64,000 nt of DNA from NCBI GenBank assembly GCA_041685115.1, contig JAWLGK010000001.1, positions 248,001-312,000 on the forward strand. Direction: 5' to 3'. Position numbers and translations under genes: made by a program. Shown piece by piece: positions 1-10,392 of this stretch. Under the pieces are notes generated by a model. That model worked only from the letters and a program-made list of their open reading frames with translations. It did not search any database and was not told the origin of the DNA. Within the stretch, counting starts at the first letter, position 1. Every line of letters starts with the position of its first letter. The DNA comes from JALOAT01 sp041685115 (GTDB lineage Bacteria > Pseudomonadota > Gammaproteobacteria > Thiohalomonadales > Thiohalomonadaceae).

Positions 1-1
1 C

Positions 2-3000
2 CCTGCGGCCGTTTTCCAGCCGGACCTCAACGTCTATCCGCGCGAGGCGGAATTCCCACGCGTCGAGGCGGATGTGCGTGCCCTCGCCCAAAAGCTGCGC
101 CCTGTCTACCAGGCCTCGCTGGTGAAGTTGCTGACCGGCAAGGACCCGGCCGGTGGTCTGCAAGCAATGGCCGGCGCCCTCGAAAAGCTGGGTGTCAGCT
201 GCACCAGCCACGAGATGCGCCGCACCTTCTGGGTCGCCGGTGCGCTTGCCGAGGCGTTGCACGACGGCCTGGCGCTGGATGCGCCCGCCAAGCAACTGCT
301 TGGAAAATTCGAACAGCTCATGAAACAGATCGCCGCGGCGGGCGAGGAGGTCGTGCCCGCGGATGCCCTGGCACAGCTGGTGCGCGCGACCCTCTTTGCA
401 GTCGCCCAGGCCGGTTCCGCAGGCCCGCGCGTGAGCGCCGTCAAGCGCGCCTACCGGCTCGCCTCGCTGGTGCCGGGCGCCGCGGTGTTGGAGCAGATCC
501 GTTCTGGCATGGGCGGCTTCAATGCCGAACTGAAGCAGACCGTTTCCCGCGACGTGATGGAAGAGCTGTCGCGTATCAAGGACGTGCTTGACCTGTTCAG
601 CCGCGGTGGCCAGCGCGTGAGCGCCGAGTTGCAGCCGGTTGCCGAGGCGCTCAGCCATATCGCCGATGTGCTCGGCCTGATTCGCCAGGCTGAACTCGCC
701 TCTGCGCTGCGTGAGCGCGCCGCACAGATCCAGCAGTTGGCAGAGCGCGGCGGCGAGGCCGACGAGCGCCTGCTCATGGGCATGGCCGAGTCGGTGTTGA
801 GTGTGGAGTCTGCATTGTCGGATTGGGGCACCGTCAGCCCGGTGGAAAAAGCCGACGATGCGACCGGCCAGCTCGATGTGGGGGAATCCTCGCCCGAGGC
901 GGAGGCCGAGCATCGCCGTGTCGTGCGCCAGGTGATGAAGGTGGCCAAGGAAGAACTGGCCAAGGCACGCGAGGCGATCAATACCTTCATCAACAATCCG
1001 GCCGACCCGGCCCAGCTCGATGGCACACCACGCCAGCTGCGGCAGATCATCGGCAGCCTCGGCATGTTGTCTTACCGACGCGTGGCACAGGTGCTGCGCG
1101 CCTGTCAGCGCTTCGTGGAACGGGACCTGATGGGCCAACCCAGCCTGCCCAGCGGTGACCGCCTCGATGCTCTCGCCGATGCCATGATGAGCGTCGAATA
1201 CTACCTGGACGCCTTCGTGGAGAGCCGCGTACACCCGTCCTCGGTGCTGGAAGTGGCCGAGCGGGCGGTGGCCAAACTCGGCTATACAGTGGATTCGCTG
1301 GGCGAGGACCCAATCCCGCCTGTGTCGGTGGCGGACGACGAAGGCGAGATCGAGACGACGGCTGGGGATGCGCTGCCCGAGGCTGTTACAGCACTGCCCA
1401 TCGATGCGGCTCCTCTGCACGAGCCCGAACCGCTCACCTTCGGTGTCACGGCTGGGCCGGCGGACGAAGCTGCCGCGACCGCCGCGGAGACGCAGCCATC
1501 GCCCGCGGCGGCGGTTCCGGCAGTATCGCCGACCGTGGAGATGGACGATGAGATCGTCGCCATTTTCGTGGAAGAGGCGGAAGAGGAATTCCAGCGCATC
1601 GCATCCTTGCTGCCGCGCTGTCGCGGCAATGTCGATGATGACGAGGCGATCCGCGAGCTGCGCCGCTCGTTCCACACCCTGAAGGGCAGTGGACGCCTGG
1701 TGGGTGCGAGCAAACTCGGCGAATTCGCCTGGGCCTTCGAGAGCCTGCTCAACCGCATCATCGATAAGACCATCGCGCAGGATCCCGCCGCGTTCGACCT
1801 GGTCGAGCAGGCGCGCCTGGCGCTGCCGGAATTACTGGCCGAGTTCCGCGGCGGCCCCGCACCGCACGCCGATACGACCGCCCTGGTAGAGGCAGCTTCC
1901 GCGTTGGCGAGCGGCGCGCCCGCGGCGGCCCCTGCCGCGCCGCTGATCGACGATGCGGTATTGCGCGAAATCTACACCAAGGAAATCGCGGCGCACCTCG
2001 CCGGCCTGCGTACGTTCCTGGCCGATAGCCACGGCATGCGCACGCGGCCCACCGAGACCTTGCTGCGTTCCTTGCACACCTTGTGCGGCAGTTCCCGCAC
2101 GGCGGGCGTGATGCCAGTGGCGGAGCTGGCCGGCACCCTGGAGAAATACGCCAAGGCCGCGCAGGCCAAGGGTCTTGCCGTGGAGCCGGACGGGCTCGAG
2201 GTGCTCGGCGGTACGGCCGACTGGATCGCTGCGGTGATCGCCCACTTGCAGGATGCCAAGCCGGGGCTGCCTGGCGCCGGCGACCTGCTGACGCGCGCCG
2301 CAGCGCTGCTCGCGCACAGTGAAGCGGCCGCGGAGGTCATGCCTGACACCGGCGCCGACCTGGCGCCCGATGAAACGCCCGGCCTCGCCGCGTCCGATTC
2401 CGGTTCCGGCAATCGTGCGGCGCTCGTCCCCGACGCAACCGAGTTCATGGTCGAGTGGGATGATGCGCAACTGGATGAATTCGAGGCGCTGGCCAACACC
2501 GATGCCGCAGCGCCTGCCGAGCCCGCAGTACCGGCTGAACCCTCGGACGACGAGCTGTTCGGCGAGCTGACGGATACCCTGGCGTTCTCCCCGGGGGAAG
2601 AGACCATCACGGCGCCCGAGGACGCTGCGGAGGCGTCCCTCGCCGGGCCTTCACTCGCCGAGAGTGAGCTGGTGGACAGCCTGCTGCGCGACGAGCCCTT
2701 CGCCGATATGTCACCGCCGCCCGATGACGCGGGCGAGCAGGGGGCGCCGGCCGAACTCATCTCCGTGTTCGTAAACGAGGCCTCCGATCTGCTCGGCACC
2801 AGTGACGAGCTCATCCAGCAATGGGTGGAAAAACCCGCGGCGCGCAAGCCCGTCGAGGCGCTGCAACGTGTCCTGCACACCCTGAAAGGCAGCGCCCGTT
2901 GGGCGGGTGTTGCGCCCATGGTCGAGCTCGGCCACGCCCTCGAGTCGGCGATCGCCGCCGTGGTGGAAGGGCGGGTGCCGGTGGATGAAGAAGTATTGCA

Positions 3001-5533
3001 CCTCGCCCAGCGTGCCCAGAGTCATCTCGAGGCACTGCTCGCGCAGCTGAAGAACGGCGATACCCTCGGTAAGGTCACCGAGATCGTCGATCGCCTCAAG
3101 GCCCTCGCCACACCGGCCACGGCCTCGCCCAGCCTGGCGCCGGCGCCGGTGCGTGAATATGACGCGGATCTGCTGAATATCTTTCTTGAGGAAGGCCACG
3201 AGATCCTCAACGCCAGCGACGAGACGCTCCAGGCGCTAGCGGCCAATCCGCAGGACCGTACCCTGATCGAACGCCTGCAACGGCACCTCCATACGCTCAA
3301 GGGCGGCGCGCGCATGGCGGGCGTGGTGGAACTCGGCGATTTGGGCCACAGCTTCGAGTCCATGCTGGCGGGTGCGGCGGATGGACTCATGACGCTCTCA
3401 CCGCCCATGCTCGCGCTGATGCAGCGTGCGCAGGATCGCATGGCCGTCATGCTCGAGCAGTTGCGGCACCACGACCCGCTGCCCTCGGGCGCCGATCTGA
3501 TCGCCGAGCTCGAAGCCCTGGTCGCCGGCAAGCCGCTGCCCGCCGGCCGTGCAGAGCCCGCGACATTCCTCGAACCGCTGGCGACGACCATCGCCATGGG
3601 GGAAAGCGAGAGCCGCGCGAATGCAACCGATGCGGCGTCGGCGGAGGCATCGGCCGACACCTCGACACACGGTGATCGTCGCACCGGGCCGCGCCCGCAA
3701 TTCGAACTGGTCCGTGTACGCGCCGACCTGCTCGATAGCATGGTAAACGTGGCCGGCGAGGCCAGTATTTTCCGCTCTCGCATCGAGCAGCAGGTGGGCG
3801 CGCTGGCGTTCAACCTGGGCGAAATGGAACAGGTGATCGAGCGGCTGCGCGACAAGCTGCGCCTGTTCGACATCGAGACCGAGGCGCAGATCCAGTCGCG
3901 CTATGAGGAGGCGGGCGCGCAGTACGAGGATTTCGACCCCCTCGAATTCGATCGCTTCACCCACATGCAGCAACTGTCACGCTCCATGATGGAAAGTCTC
4001 GGTGACTTGTCCAGCATGGGTCAGACCCTGCAGGGCATTACCCGTGAGGCCGAGACGCTGCTGGTTCAACAGGCGCGCGTCAACACGGAACTCCAGGAAG
4101 GCCTTATGCACACACGCATGGTGCCGCTGGTGCAGAACGCACCGCGCCTGCGCCGAGTGGTACGCCAGGTGTGCGACGAGTTGGGGAAGGAAGCGGAACT
4201 GCGCTTCAAGGGTGCGGAGGTGGAGATGGACCGCAACGTGGTCGAGCGCATCATGGCGCCACTCGAACACCTGCTGCGCAATGCGGTTGCCCACGGTATC
4301 GAGACACCGGCCGAACGTGAGGCCGCCGGTAAGCCGCGCAGCGGCACCATCGTCATTCAGCAGATCCGCGAAGGCGGCGAAGTGGTCGTGAAGGTCTCCG
4401 ATGATGGGGCCGGTATCAACGTGGCTGCGGTGCGCGAGAAGGCGATCGCGCGCGGTCTCATGACCGCGGACGCGCAGCTCTCCGACCGCGAGGTGATCTG
4501 CTTCATCCTGGAGTCCGGCTTCTCCACGGCCGGCTCGGTCAATCAGATCGCCGGCCGCGGCGTGGGCATGGACGTGGTGAACAGCGAGGTGAAGAACCTC
4601 AACGGCAGCCTGTCCATCGACGCCGTTCCTGGCCAGGGCACCACCTTCGTGATCCGCCTGCCGTTGACCCTCACGGTCAGTCGTGCCTTGCTGGTCAACG
4701 CGGGCGAGGAACTGTATGCGGTGCCTTTGATGAGTATCGAAGGCATCGTGCGCATCAACGAGCAGGAGAGCGCCAAGCTGCTCGCCAAGGATTCACCGAC
4801 CTATCGCTGGCTCGGCCAGGACTATGACTTGCTGCATTTGGCCACGGTGCTGGGCACCGGGGGCGGCACGTCAGCCGACGAGGCGCGCCGCCAATCGATT
4901 CTGCTCGCCCACAGCGGCGATCATCGTATCGCCCTGGTCGTCGACCGTTTGCTTGGCAGCCGTGAAATCGTGGTCAAACCCATCGGCCGGCAGCTGAGTG
5001 GCCTGCGTGGGTTGTCGGGCGCTACCATCCTGGGCGACGGTCGTGTGGCGCTGATCCTGGAACTGCCGGCACTGATTCGTGCCGGTCTCGCGCAGCGTGC
5101 GGCTAGGCCCGTTGCCGCGACGCCGGTCGTCGAACGCCCACCCAAGCCGGTCGTCATGGTGGTCGACGATTCCATTACCGTGCGCAAGGTCACGAGCCGC
5201 CTGCTCGAGCGCAACGACATGATGCCCGTGACCGCGAAGGATGGTGTCGAGGCCCTCGCCGTCCTGGAAGAGACCGTCCCCGACGTGATGTTGCTGGATA
5301 TCGAGATGCCGCGCATGGACGGCTACGAGCTTGCCACTCACGTTCGTAACGATGCGCGTCTCCGCAACGTGCCGATCATCATGATCACCTCGCGCAGCGG
5401 TGACAAACATCGCCAGCGCGCCATGCAGATCGGCGTGGACGTCTATATGACCAAGCCGTTCCAGGAGACCGAGTTGCTGGAGAGTATCCGGGCGTTGCTC
5501 GGCCGCCCGGGCACCGCGGCGGCATTGGCCTGA
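2..5533 (+). CDS. chpA: ChpA/PilL-type hybrid chemosensory histidine kinase (5' end outside window)
   Basis: This is a CheA-family hybrid kinase of the Chp (type IV pilus/twitching) system, which phosphorylates PilG/PilH-type response regulators. The frame is open to the left edge, so the true start lies upstream; the first in-frame start in view is a GTG at 74. After an N-terminal region like ChpA/FimL there are four Hpt domains. Their phospho-accepting histidines are at nt 1673 (HTLKGSG), 2075 (HTLCGSS), 2876 (HTLKGSA) and 3290 (HTLKGGA). The CheA dimerisation part begins near 3700. The ATPase has an N box (LRNAVAHG, Asn at 4280), DDGAGIN and AGRGVGMDVV. A CheW-like domain (about 4660-5090) follows, then a C-terminal receiver (VDDS; phospho-Asp in LLDIEMP at 5297; TKPF lysine). 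ChpA of Pseudomonas is larger (about 2,470 residues), consistent with missing 5' sequence. The second Hpt has Cys where Lys is usual. A CheW-like gene follows 10 nt downstream. Confidence 0.95.
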   Translation, partial: PAAVFQPDLNVYPREAEFPRVEADVRALAQKLRPVYQASLVKLLTGKDPAGGLQAMAGALEKLGVSCTSHEMRRTFWVAGALAEALHDGLALDAPAKQLLGKFEQLMKQIAAAGEEVVPADALAQLVRATLFAVAQAGSAGPRVSAVKRAYRLASLVPGAAVLEQIRSGMGGFNAELKQTVSRDVMEELSRIKDVLDLFSRGGQRVSAELQPVAEALSHIADVLGLIRQAELASALRERAAQIQQLAERGGEADERLLMGMAESVLSVESALSDWGTVSPVEKADDATGQLDVGESSPEAEAEHRRVVRQVMKVAKEELAKAREAINTFINNPADPAQLDGTPRQLRQIIGSLGMLSYRRVAQVLRACQRFVERDLMGQPSLPSGDRLDALADAMMSVEYYLDAFVESRVHPSSVLEVAERAVAKLGYTVDSLGEDPIPPVSVADDEGEIETTAGDALPEAVTALPIDAAPLHEPEPLTFGVTAGPADEAAATAAETQPSPAAAVPAVSPTVEMDDEIVAIFVEEAEEEFQRIASLLPRCRGNVDDDEAIRELRRSFHTLKGSGRLVGASKLGEFAWAFESLLNRIIDKTIAQDPAAFDLVEQARLALPELLAEFRGGPAPHADTTALVEAASALASGAPAAAPAAPLIDDAVLREIYTKEIAAHLAGLRTFLADSHGMRTRPTETLLRSLHTLCGSSRTAGVMPVAELAGTLEKYAKAAQAKGLAVEPDGLEVLGGTADWIAAVIAHLQDAKPGLPGAGDLLTRAAALLAHSEAAAEVMPDTGADLAPDETPGLAASDSGSGNRAALVPDATEFMVEWDDAQLDEFEALANTDAAAPAEPAVPAEPSDDELFGELTDTLAFSPGEETITAPEDAAEASLAGPSLAESELVDSLLRDEPFADMSPPPDDAGEQGAPAELISVFVNEASDLLGTSDELIQQWVEKPAARKPVEALQRVLHTLKGSARWAGVAPMVELGHALESAIAAVVEGRVPVDEEVLHLAQRAQSHLEALLAQLKNGDTLGKVTEIVDRLKALATPATASPSLAPAPVREYDADLLNIFLEEGHEILNASDETLQALAANPQDRTLIERLQRHLHTLKGGARMAGVVELGDLGHSFESMLAGAADGLMTLSPPMLALMQRAQDRMAVMLEQLRHHDPLPSGADLIAELEALVAGKPLPAGRAEPATFLEPLATTIAMGESESRANATDAASAEASADTSTHGDRRTGPRPQFELVRVRADLLDSMVNVAGEASIFRSRIEQQVGALAFNLGEMEQVIERLRDKLRLFDIETEAQIQSRYEEAGAQYEDFDPLEFDRFTHMQQLSRSMMESLGDLSSMGQTLQGITREAETLLVQQARVNTELQEGLMHTRMVPLVQNAPRLRRVVRQVCDELGKEAELRFKGAEVEMDRNVVERIMAPLEHLLRNAVAHGIETPAEREAAGKPRSGTIVIQQIREGGEVVVKVSDDGAGINVAAVREKAIARGLMTADAQLSDREVICFILESGFSTAGSVNQIAGRGVGMDVVNSEVKNLNGSLSIDAVPGQGTTFVIRLPLTLTVSRALLVNAGEELYAVPLMSIEGIVRINEQESAKLLAKDSPTYRWLGQDYDLLHLATVLGTGGGTSADEARRQSILLAHSGDHRIALVVDRLLGSREIVVKPIGRQLSGLRGLSGATILGDGRVALILELPALIRAGLAQRAARPVAATPVVERPPKPVVMVVDDSITVRKVTSRLLERNDMMPVTAKDGVEALAVLEETVPDVMLLDIEMPRMDGYELATHVRNDARLRNVPIIMITSRSGDKHRQRAMQIGVDVYMTKPFQETELLESIRALLGRPGTAAALA

Positions 5534-5543
5534 GGAACCCGAC

Positions 5544-6053
5544 GTGAGCGAACAACAAGCACCCGCACAGACCGGCGAGGCGGCCATTCGTTGCCTGGTG
5601 GTGCCGCTCGATGGCGCGGCGCTACTGATTCCCAATGCGCTAGTTTCGGAAGTGGCGGCGTTTCAAGCCCCCGTGCCGACGGCGGGCCCGTCCTGGCTGC
5701 TCGGCCACATCGAATGGCGTGGGCTGGCTGTGCCGCTGATCTCCATCGAGGCCCTCGCAGGCATGGCGGGAGGTCAGCCGCAGCGCCTGAGCCGCGCCAT
5801 CGTGTTCAATACGCTGAATGGCAATGCGCAGATGCCCTTCATCGCAGTATTGAGCCGCGCCATCCCCCGCATGCAACTGATCACCGCGGGCACATTGCCG
5901 TCGAGCTCAGAAACGGCGCCGGAAGGGCTGCTTGGCCGTTTTGAGCAGGATGGCGAAACCCTGTTGATTCCTAACCTCGACCGCATCGAACAGTGGCTTC
6001 AAGATGACGGAATCGTAGTTAAACGTGCCGAATTGACGATTGAGAAGGTGTGA
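5544..6053 (+). CDS. chpC: CheW-like adaptor (ChpC-like)
   Basis: This 169-residue protein has a single CheW-like domain, with motifs such as LLIPNALVSEV and LLGHIEWRGLAVPLI that match the CheW fold. CheW proteins couple chemoreceptors to the histidine kinase at the inner membrane. It starts with GTG only 10 nt after the chpA-like stop, so the two are probably cotranscribed, which supports a role in the pilus chemosensory pathway. It matches ChpC better than PilI because it follows the kinase gene, but the assignment between these two adaptors rests on position. No catalytic residues are expected. Confidence 0.85.
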   Translation: MSEQQAPAQTGEAAIRCLVVPLDGAALLIPNALVSEVAAFQAPVPTAGPSWLLGHIEWRGLAVPLISIEALAGMAGGQPQRLSRAIVFNTLNGNAQMPFIAVLSRAIPRMQLITAGTLPSSSETAPEGLLGRFEQDGETLLIPNLDRIEQWLQDDGIVVKRAELTIEKV

Positions 6054-6055
6054 TG

Positions 6056-6730
6056 ATGCGTAACGGTTTTCGTTCTTGTGCACTCGTCGGCCTGCTCCTG
6101 GCCGGATTGGCGGCCCCCGCTCACGCGCAGGATGAGCAGGAGCGTGCCAAGCTCCTCGCATTCGTGAACGAGGTCATCCAGGACGATGCCCGGCATGCGC
6201 GCGCCATCGAACTGGGCCGCGATCGCACCCTGCTTTGTGCCCAGTGTCATGGTGAGGACGGCAACAGCCGGACGCCGGAAGTGCCCAACGTGGCAGGCCA
6301 GAACCCCACCTACCTGCTCGAACAGGTGGATAAGTTCGCCGACGGCAGGCGCAAGAACTTCGTGATGCAGAGCCTCACGCGCGATTTCAGCATGGAGGAC
6401 AAGGTGAACATCGCGGTCTATTACGCCAGCATGCCGGTGAAGCCGCTATCCGCCGATCCCATCCTCGCCCGCGAAGGCGCGCGTATCTACGGCGCCGTGT
6501 GCCAGATGTGCCATGGCGACGACGGTCGCGGGGAAATCGGCTATGCACGGCTGGCCGGCCAGCAGCCGCGGTACGTAGTCGATACCTTGAAGCGCTTTCG
6601 TACCAATGCGCGCCGGAGCGTGAGCGAGGAGGACATGAAGCGCCACGACGTGCGCATGGAGCAGGTCACGCAGAATCTTTCCGACCGGGACATCGAGGCA
6701 CTGGCCGCCTACATCGCCCTTCTGAAATAA
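6056..6730 (+). CDS. Diheme cytochrome c (c4-like), periplasmic
   Basis: The protein has about 225 residues, an N-terminal signal peptide (hydrophobic LVGLLLAGLAAPAHA ending in an AHA cleavage site) and two haem-binding motifs, CAQCH and CQMCH, in two similar halves. Each half is followed by a region with the pattern V(A)GQ-P-YL/V, typical of cytochrome c4. It should carry electrons in the periplasm, for example to a terminal oxidase. There are two adjacent ATGs (6053 and 6056). The first overlaps the stop of the CheW-like gene (TGATG), but the GAGAAGG at 6042-6048 is better spaced for 6056. Cotranscription with the chemosensory genes is possible, but a functional link is not evident. Confidence 0.9.
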   Translation: MRNGFRSCALVGLLLAGLAAPAHAQDEQERAKLLAFVNEVIQDDARHARAIELGRDRTLLCAQCHGEDGNSRTPEVPNVAGQNPTYLLEQVDKFADGRRKNFVMQSLTRDFSMEDKVNIAVYYASMPVKPLSADPILAREGARIYGAVCQMCHGDDGRGEIGYARLAGQQPRYVVDTLKRFRTNARRSVSEEDMKRHDVRMEQVTQNLSDRDIEALAAYIALLK

Positions 6731-6739
6731 CACAGACCA

Positions 6740-6997
6740 TCGCGGCCTAAAGGCCGCTCCCGCAGGTGGAAAACCCCGCCCGTAGGCGCCCACACCGTGG
6801 CGGAATGGGCTGTCCAAGGCCGGCGGTATTTGCAGTGTATTCGCCGACGGTGTCGGCTCCTACAAGGCAGCAAAAAACCACCCGTAGGAGCCCACACCGT
6901 GGGCGAATGGCCTGTCCAACGCCTTGGCGGTTACCGAAACCACAGTCGCCGATGGTGGTATTCAGAACCACCTCTAGGTGCGGGCTGAGCCCGCGAT
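6740..6997. repeat. Cluster of REP-like palindromes
   Basis: The 319-nt gap between the cytochrome gene and rsmE holds no credible gene. It contains about five short imperfect palindromes of the GTAGGAGC...GCGA type in alternating orientation: about 6740-6766 (inverted), 6782-6804, 6841-6864 (inverted), 6884-6907 and 6975-6997. The copies at 6782 and 6884 are also alike in the roughly 20 nt that follow. Alternating orientation resembles a BIME-type mosaic of REP sequences. These lie between converging genes and may act as mRNA ends or as targets of a RAYT transposase, none of which is in the window. Confidence 0.7.
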
Positions 6998-7049
6998 AAT
7001 GTGCTCAGCAAGAGAATCGTGGCCTACAGGGTGACATCCCGGGCGGGCA

Positions 7050-7778
7050 TCAGCCCAGGTCGCCCCAGCGCGCCTGTAATACGGACAACGCGGCGACGGC
7101 CGCGGTTTCCGTGCGCAACACCCGTGGGCCGAGACGCAGGCCCCCGTAGCCGACCGCCTCGGCCGCGGCCACTTCCTCCGCAGCGAGTCCTCCTTCAGGA
7201 CCGATGAGCAGGGTGACGGCCTGGGCCAGCTCGTGCTCTCGAAGGCGGTGCTCGGCGCGATGATCCAGCACCAGCGCCAGGCCCTCGGCCGGTTGTTGAA
7301 GCCAAGCGGCGAGGGGACGCACATCGAGCAGTTCGGGCAGCCGGTTGCGGCCGCACTGCTCGCAGGCGCCCACGATGATCTTGCGCCAGTGCTCCATGCG
7401 TCGCCCGCGCCGTTCCTCGTCCAGGCTCACCACGCTGCGCGCCGACAGCACCGGCACGATACGGCTGACACCCAGTTCCACGGCCTTCTGAATGGTGTAA
7501 TCCATGCGTTCGCCGCGCGAGACCGCCTGAACCAGCGTGATCGAAAGCGGCGATTCGCATTCGCGGGCGCGCTGATCATGCACCGCGACTACTACTTCCC
7601 TGCGCGCGACCGCGGTGACGCTCGCGTCGAACTCACCGCCAGTACCATTGAACAGCACGAGCGGCGCCCCTTCGCGCAAGCGCAGCACGCGGGCGACGTG
7701 GTTCGCCGCCTCGTCGACGAGCTGGATGCGCTCGCCGACGCGTAGTGGTTGCGCGCAGTGGATACGGGGGATGCGCAT
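7050..7778 (-). CDS. rsmE: 16S rRNA m3U1498 methyltransferase RsmE
   Basis: This 242-residue SPOUT-family methyltransferase N3-methylates U1498 of 16S rRNA using SAM. The N-terminal PUA-like part starts MRIPRIHC. The SPOUT core shows the RsmE signatures ERMDYTIQKAVELGV, LIGPEGGLAAEEV and LGPRVLRTETA, which form the SAM-binding trefoil knot. Its ATG shares one base with the metF stop (TAATG), so it is translationally coupled to metF at the end of the ahcY-metF unit. The reading frame continues upstream through metF, but that extension has no family similarity. Confidence 0.95.
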   Translation of the reverse strand: MRIPRIHCAQPLRVGERIQLVDEAANHVARVLRLREGAPLVLFNGTGGEFDASVTAVARREVVVAVHDQRARECESPLSITLVQAVSRGERMDYTIQKAVELGVSRIVPVLSARSVVSLDEERRGRRMEHWRKIIVGACEQCGRNRLPELLDVRPLAAWLQQPAEGLALVLDHRAEHRLREHELAQAVTLLIGPEGGLAAEEVAAAEAVGYGGLRLGPRVLRTETAAVAALSVLQARWGDLG

Positions 7779-8632
7779 TACCGTGTCCCGAGTCGCAACG
7801 CCTCCCACAACGCGCGTGTCGGCCCGGTCTGATTCATGGTGTAGAAATGCAGGCCCGGTGCGCCCGCAGCGAGCAGGCGTTCGCAGAGATCCGCCACCAC
7901 TTCGTGGCCGAAGGCGCGAATGGAGTCCAAATCTTCGCCATAGGCCTCGAGCCGCAGCCGCAGCCAGCGTGGAATCTCCGCGCCGCAGGCGTCGGAGAAG
8001 CGGGCGAGCTGCTTGTAGTTGGTGATGGGCATGATGCCCGGCATGATGGGAATGTCGATGCCCAGGCGCTCGCAATCGTCGACGAAGCGGGTATAGGCGT
8101 CGAAGCTGTAGAAATACTGCGTGATCGCGGCATTGGCGCCGGCAGCCACTTTGCGGCGGAAGTTCTGCAGGTCATTAGCGCTGCTCGGTGCCTGGGGATG
8201 GAACTCCGGATAGGCGGCGACCTCGATGTGGAAGTGATCACCGGTCTCCTCGCGGATGAAGGCGACCAGTTCGTTGGCGTAGTGGAACTCACCTGCCTCG
8301 CGCATGCCCGAGGGCATGTCGCCGCGCAGTGCGACGATCTGCCTCACGCCCAGCGCGACGTAGCTTTGCAGCGTCTCGCGCAGGCTCTCGCGGCTTGAAC
8401 CGATACAGGACAGGTGAGGCGCGCATTCGAGGCCTGCTGCCAGGATGTCCCGGACGGTCTGGTAGGTGCCTTCCTGGGTGCTGCCGCCGGCGCCGTAGGT
8501 CACGGACACATAGCGCGGCCCCAGTTCGCCCAGCTCCGCACAGGTGGCACGCAGCTTGGTGCGGCCCTCCGCGGTCTTGGGCGGGAAGAATTCGAAACTG
8601 AAGGCGGGTGTGTACTTCTTCTGCGATTCCAT
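7778..8632 (-). CDS. metF: Methylenetetrahydrofolate reductase MetF
   Basis: MetF reduces 5,10-methylene-THF to 5-methyl-THF, the methyl donor for methionine synthase, using FAD and NADH. The 284-residue protein has the family N-terminus FSFEFFPPKT (catalytic Glu), VSVTYGAGGSTQ, the FAD-site motif ALRGDMP, and AAYPEFHP and ITQYFY further on. The start at 8632 is preceded by AGAGGT. An in-frame ATG eleven codons upstream lacks family similarity. It lies 135 nt downstream of ahcY with a fold-back repeat between, and is probably part of the SAH-riboswitch-controlled transcript. Confidence 0.96.
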   Translation of the reverse strand: MESQKKYTPAFSFEFFPPKTAEGRTKLRATCAELGELGPRYVSVTYGAGGSTQEGTYQTVRDILAAGLECAPHLSCIGSSRESLRETLQSYVALGVRQIVALRGDMPSGMREAGEFHYANELVAFIREETGDHFHIEVAAYPEFHPQAPSSANDLQNFRRKVAAGANAAITQYFYSFDAYTRFVDDCERLGIDIPIMPGIMPITNYKQLARFSDACGAEIPRWLRLRLEAYGEDLDSIRAFGHEVVADLCERLLAAGAPGLHFYTMNQTGPTRALWEALRLGTR

Positions 8633-8663
8633 AGCGTTACCTCTGGCGCAGCATCGGGGTGTC

Positions 8664-8755
8664 AACGCAGAGGACGCGGAGACGCGGAGGACGCGGAGGA
8701 GAGCATCACATAGGTCTCTTCTCCGCGTCCTCCGCGTCTCCGCGAACTCCGCGTT
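8664..8755. repeat. Fold-back repeat of CGCGGAGGA-type 9-mers
   Basis: This inverted repeat lies between ahcY and metF. The left arm is about four copies of a 9-mer like CGCGGAGGA/ACGCGGAGA. The right arm holds the complements (CTCCGCGTC and similar), and both ends finish in AACGC/GCGTT. The spacer is about 12 nt. It could fold into a long hairpin in the ahcY-metF transcript. Similar elements occur at 10305 and 49131. Confidence 0.8.
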
Positions 8756-8767
8756 ATCGGCCCGCGC

Positions 8768-10183
<1,416 letters not shown>

Positions 10184-10200
10184 TCTCGTTCTCCGAAAAA

Positions 10201-10280
10201 GAATGAGCGCCGTTGTACTGAAGCCGCTGTGCCCTGAGCCTGACGGGTCTCTAACCCGCTGCAGCGCTCCTCAGGGAGTC
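10201..10280 (-). promoter_or_regulatory. SAH riboswitch upstream of ahcY
   Basis: Read on the minus strand, the ahcY leader contains CTGAGGAGCGCTGC, a small hairpin (CGGGT...ACCCG), CAGGCTCAGG and then AACGGCGCTC, ending about 17 nt before the ahcY start. This is the conserved SAH riboswitch layout. CCTGAG pairs with CTCAGG to form the basal stem, and GAGCGC can pair with GCGCTC to form the pseudoknot. SAH riboswitches are known to switch ahcY and metF on when SAH is high. The match is to the family's known consensus, recalled and not computed here. Confidence 0.9.
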
Positions 10281-10304
10281 GGCGATGCAAATGCACTAAA
10301 GCAT

Positions 10305-10380
10305 AACGCGGAGGACGCGGAGACGCGGAGGACGCAGAGAAGAATACTGTTTTCTCCGCGCCCTCCGCGCCCTCCGCGTT
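10305..10380. repeat. Fold-back repeat of CGCGGAGGA-type 9-mers
   Basis: This second copy of the element seen at 8664 lies between metK and the ahcY riboswitch. The left arm AACGCGGAGGACGCGGAGA continues for about 39 nt. A short AT-rich loop follows, then a right arm of CTCCGCGCC-like 9-mers ending in GCGTT. A metK transcript running toward ahcY would pass through this hairpin just before the riboswitch. Confidence 0.8.
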
Positions 10381-10392
10381 TCGACCCTATCT

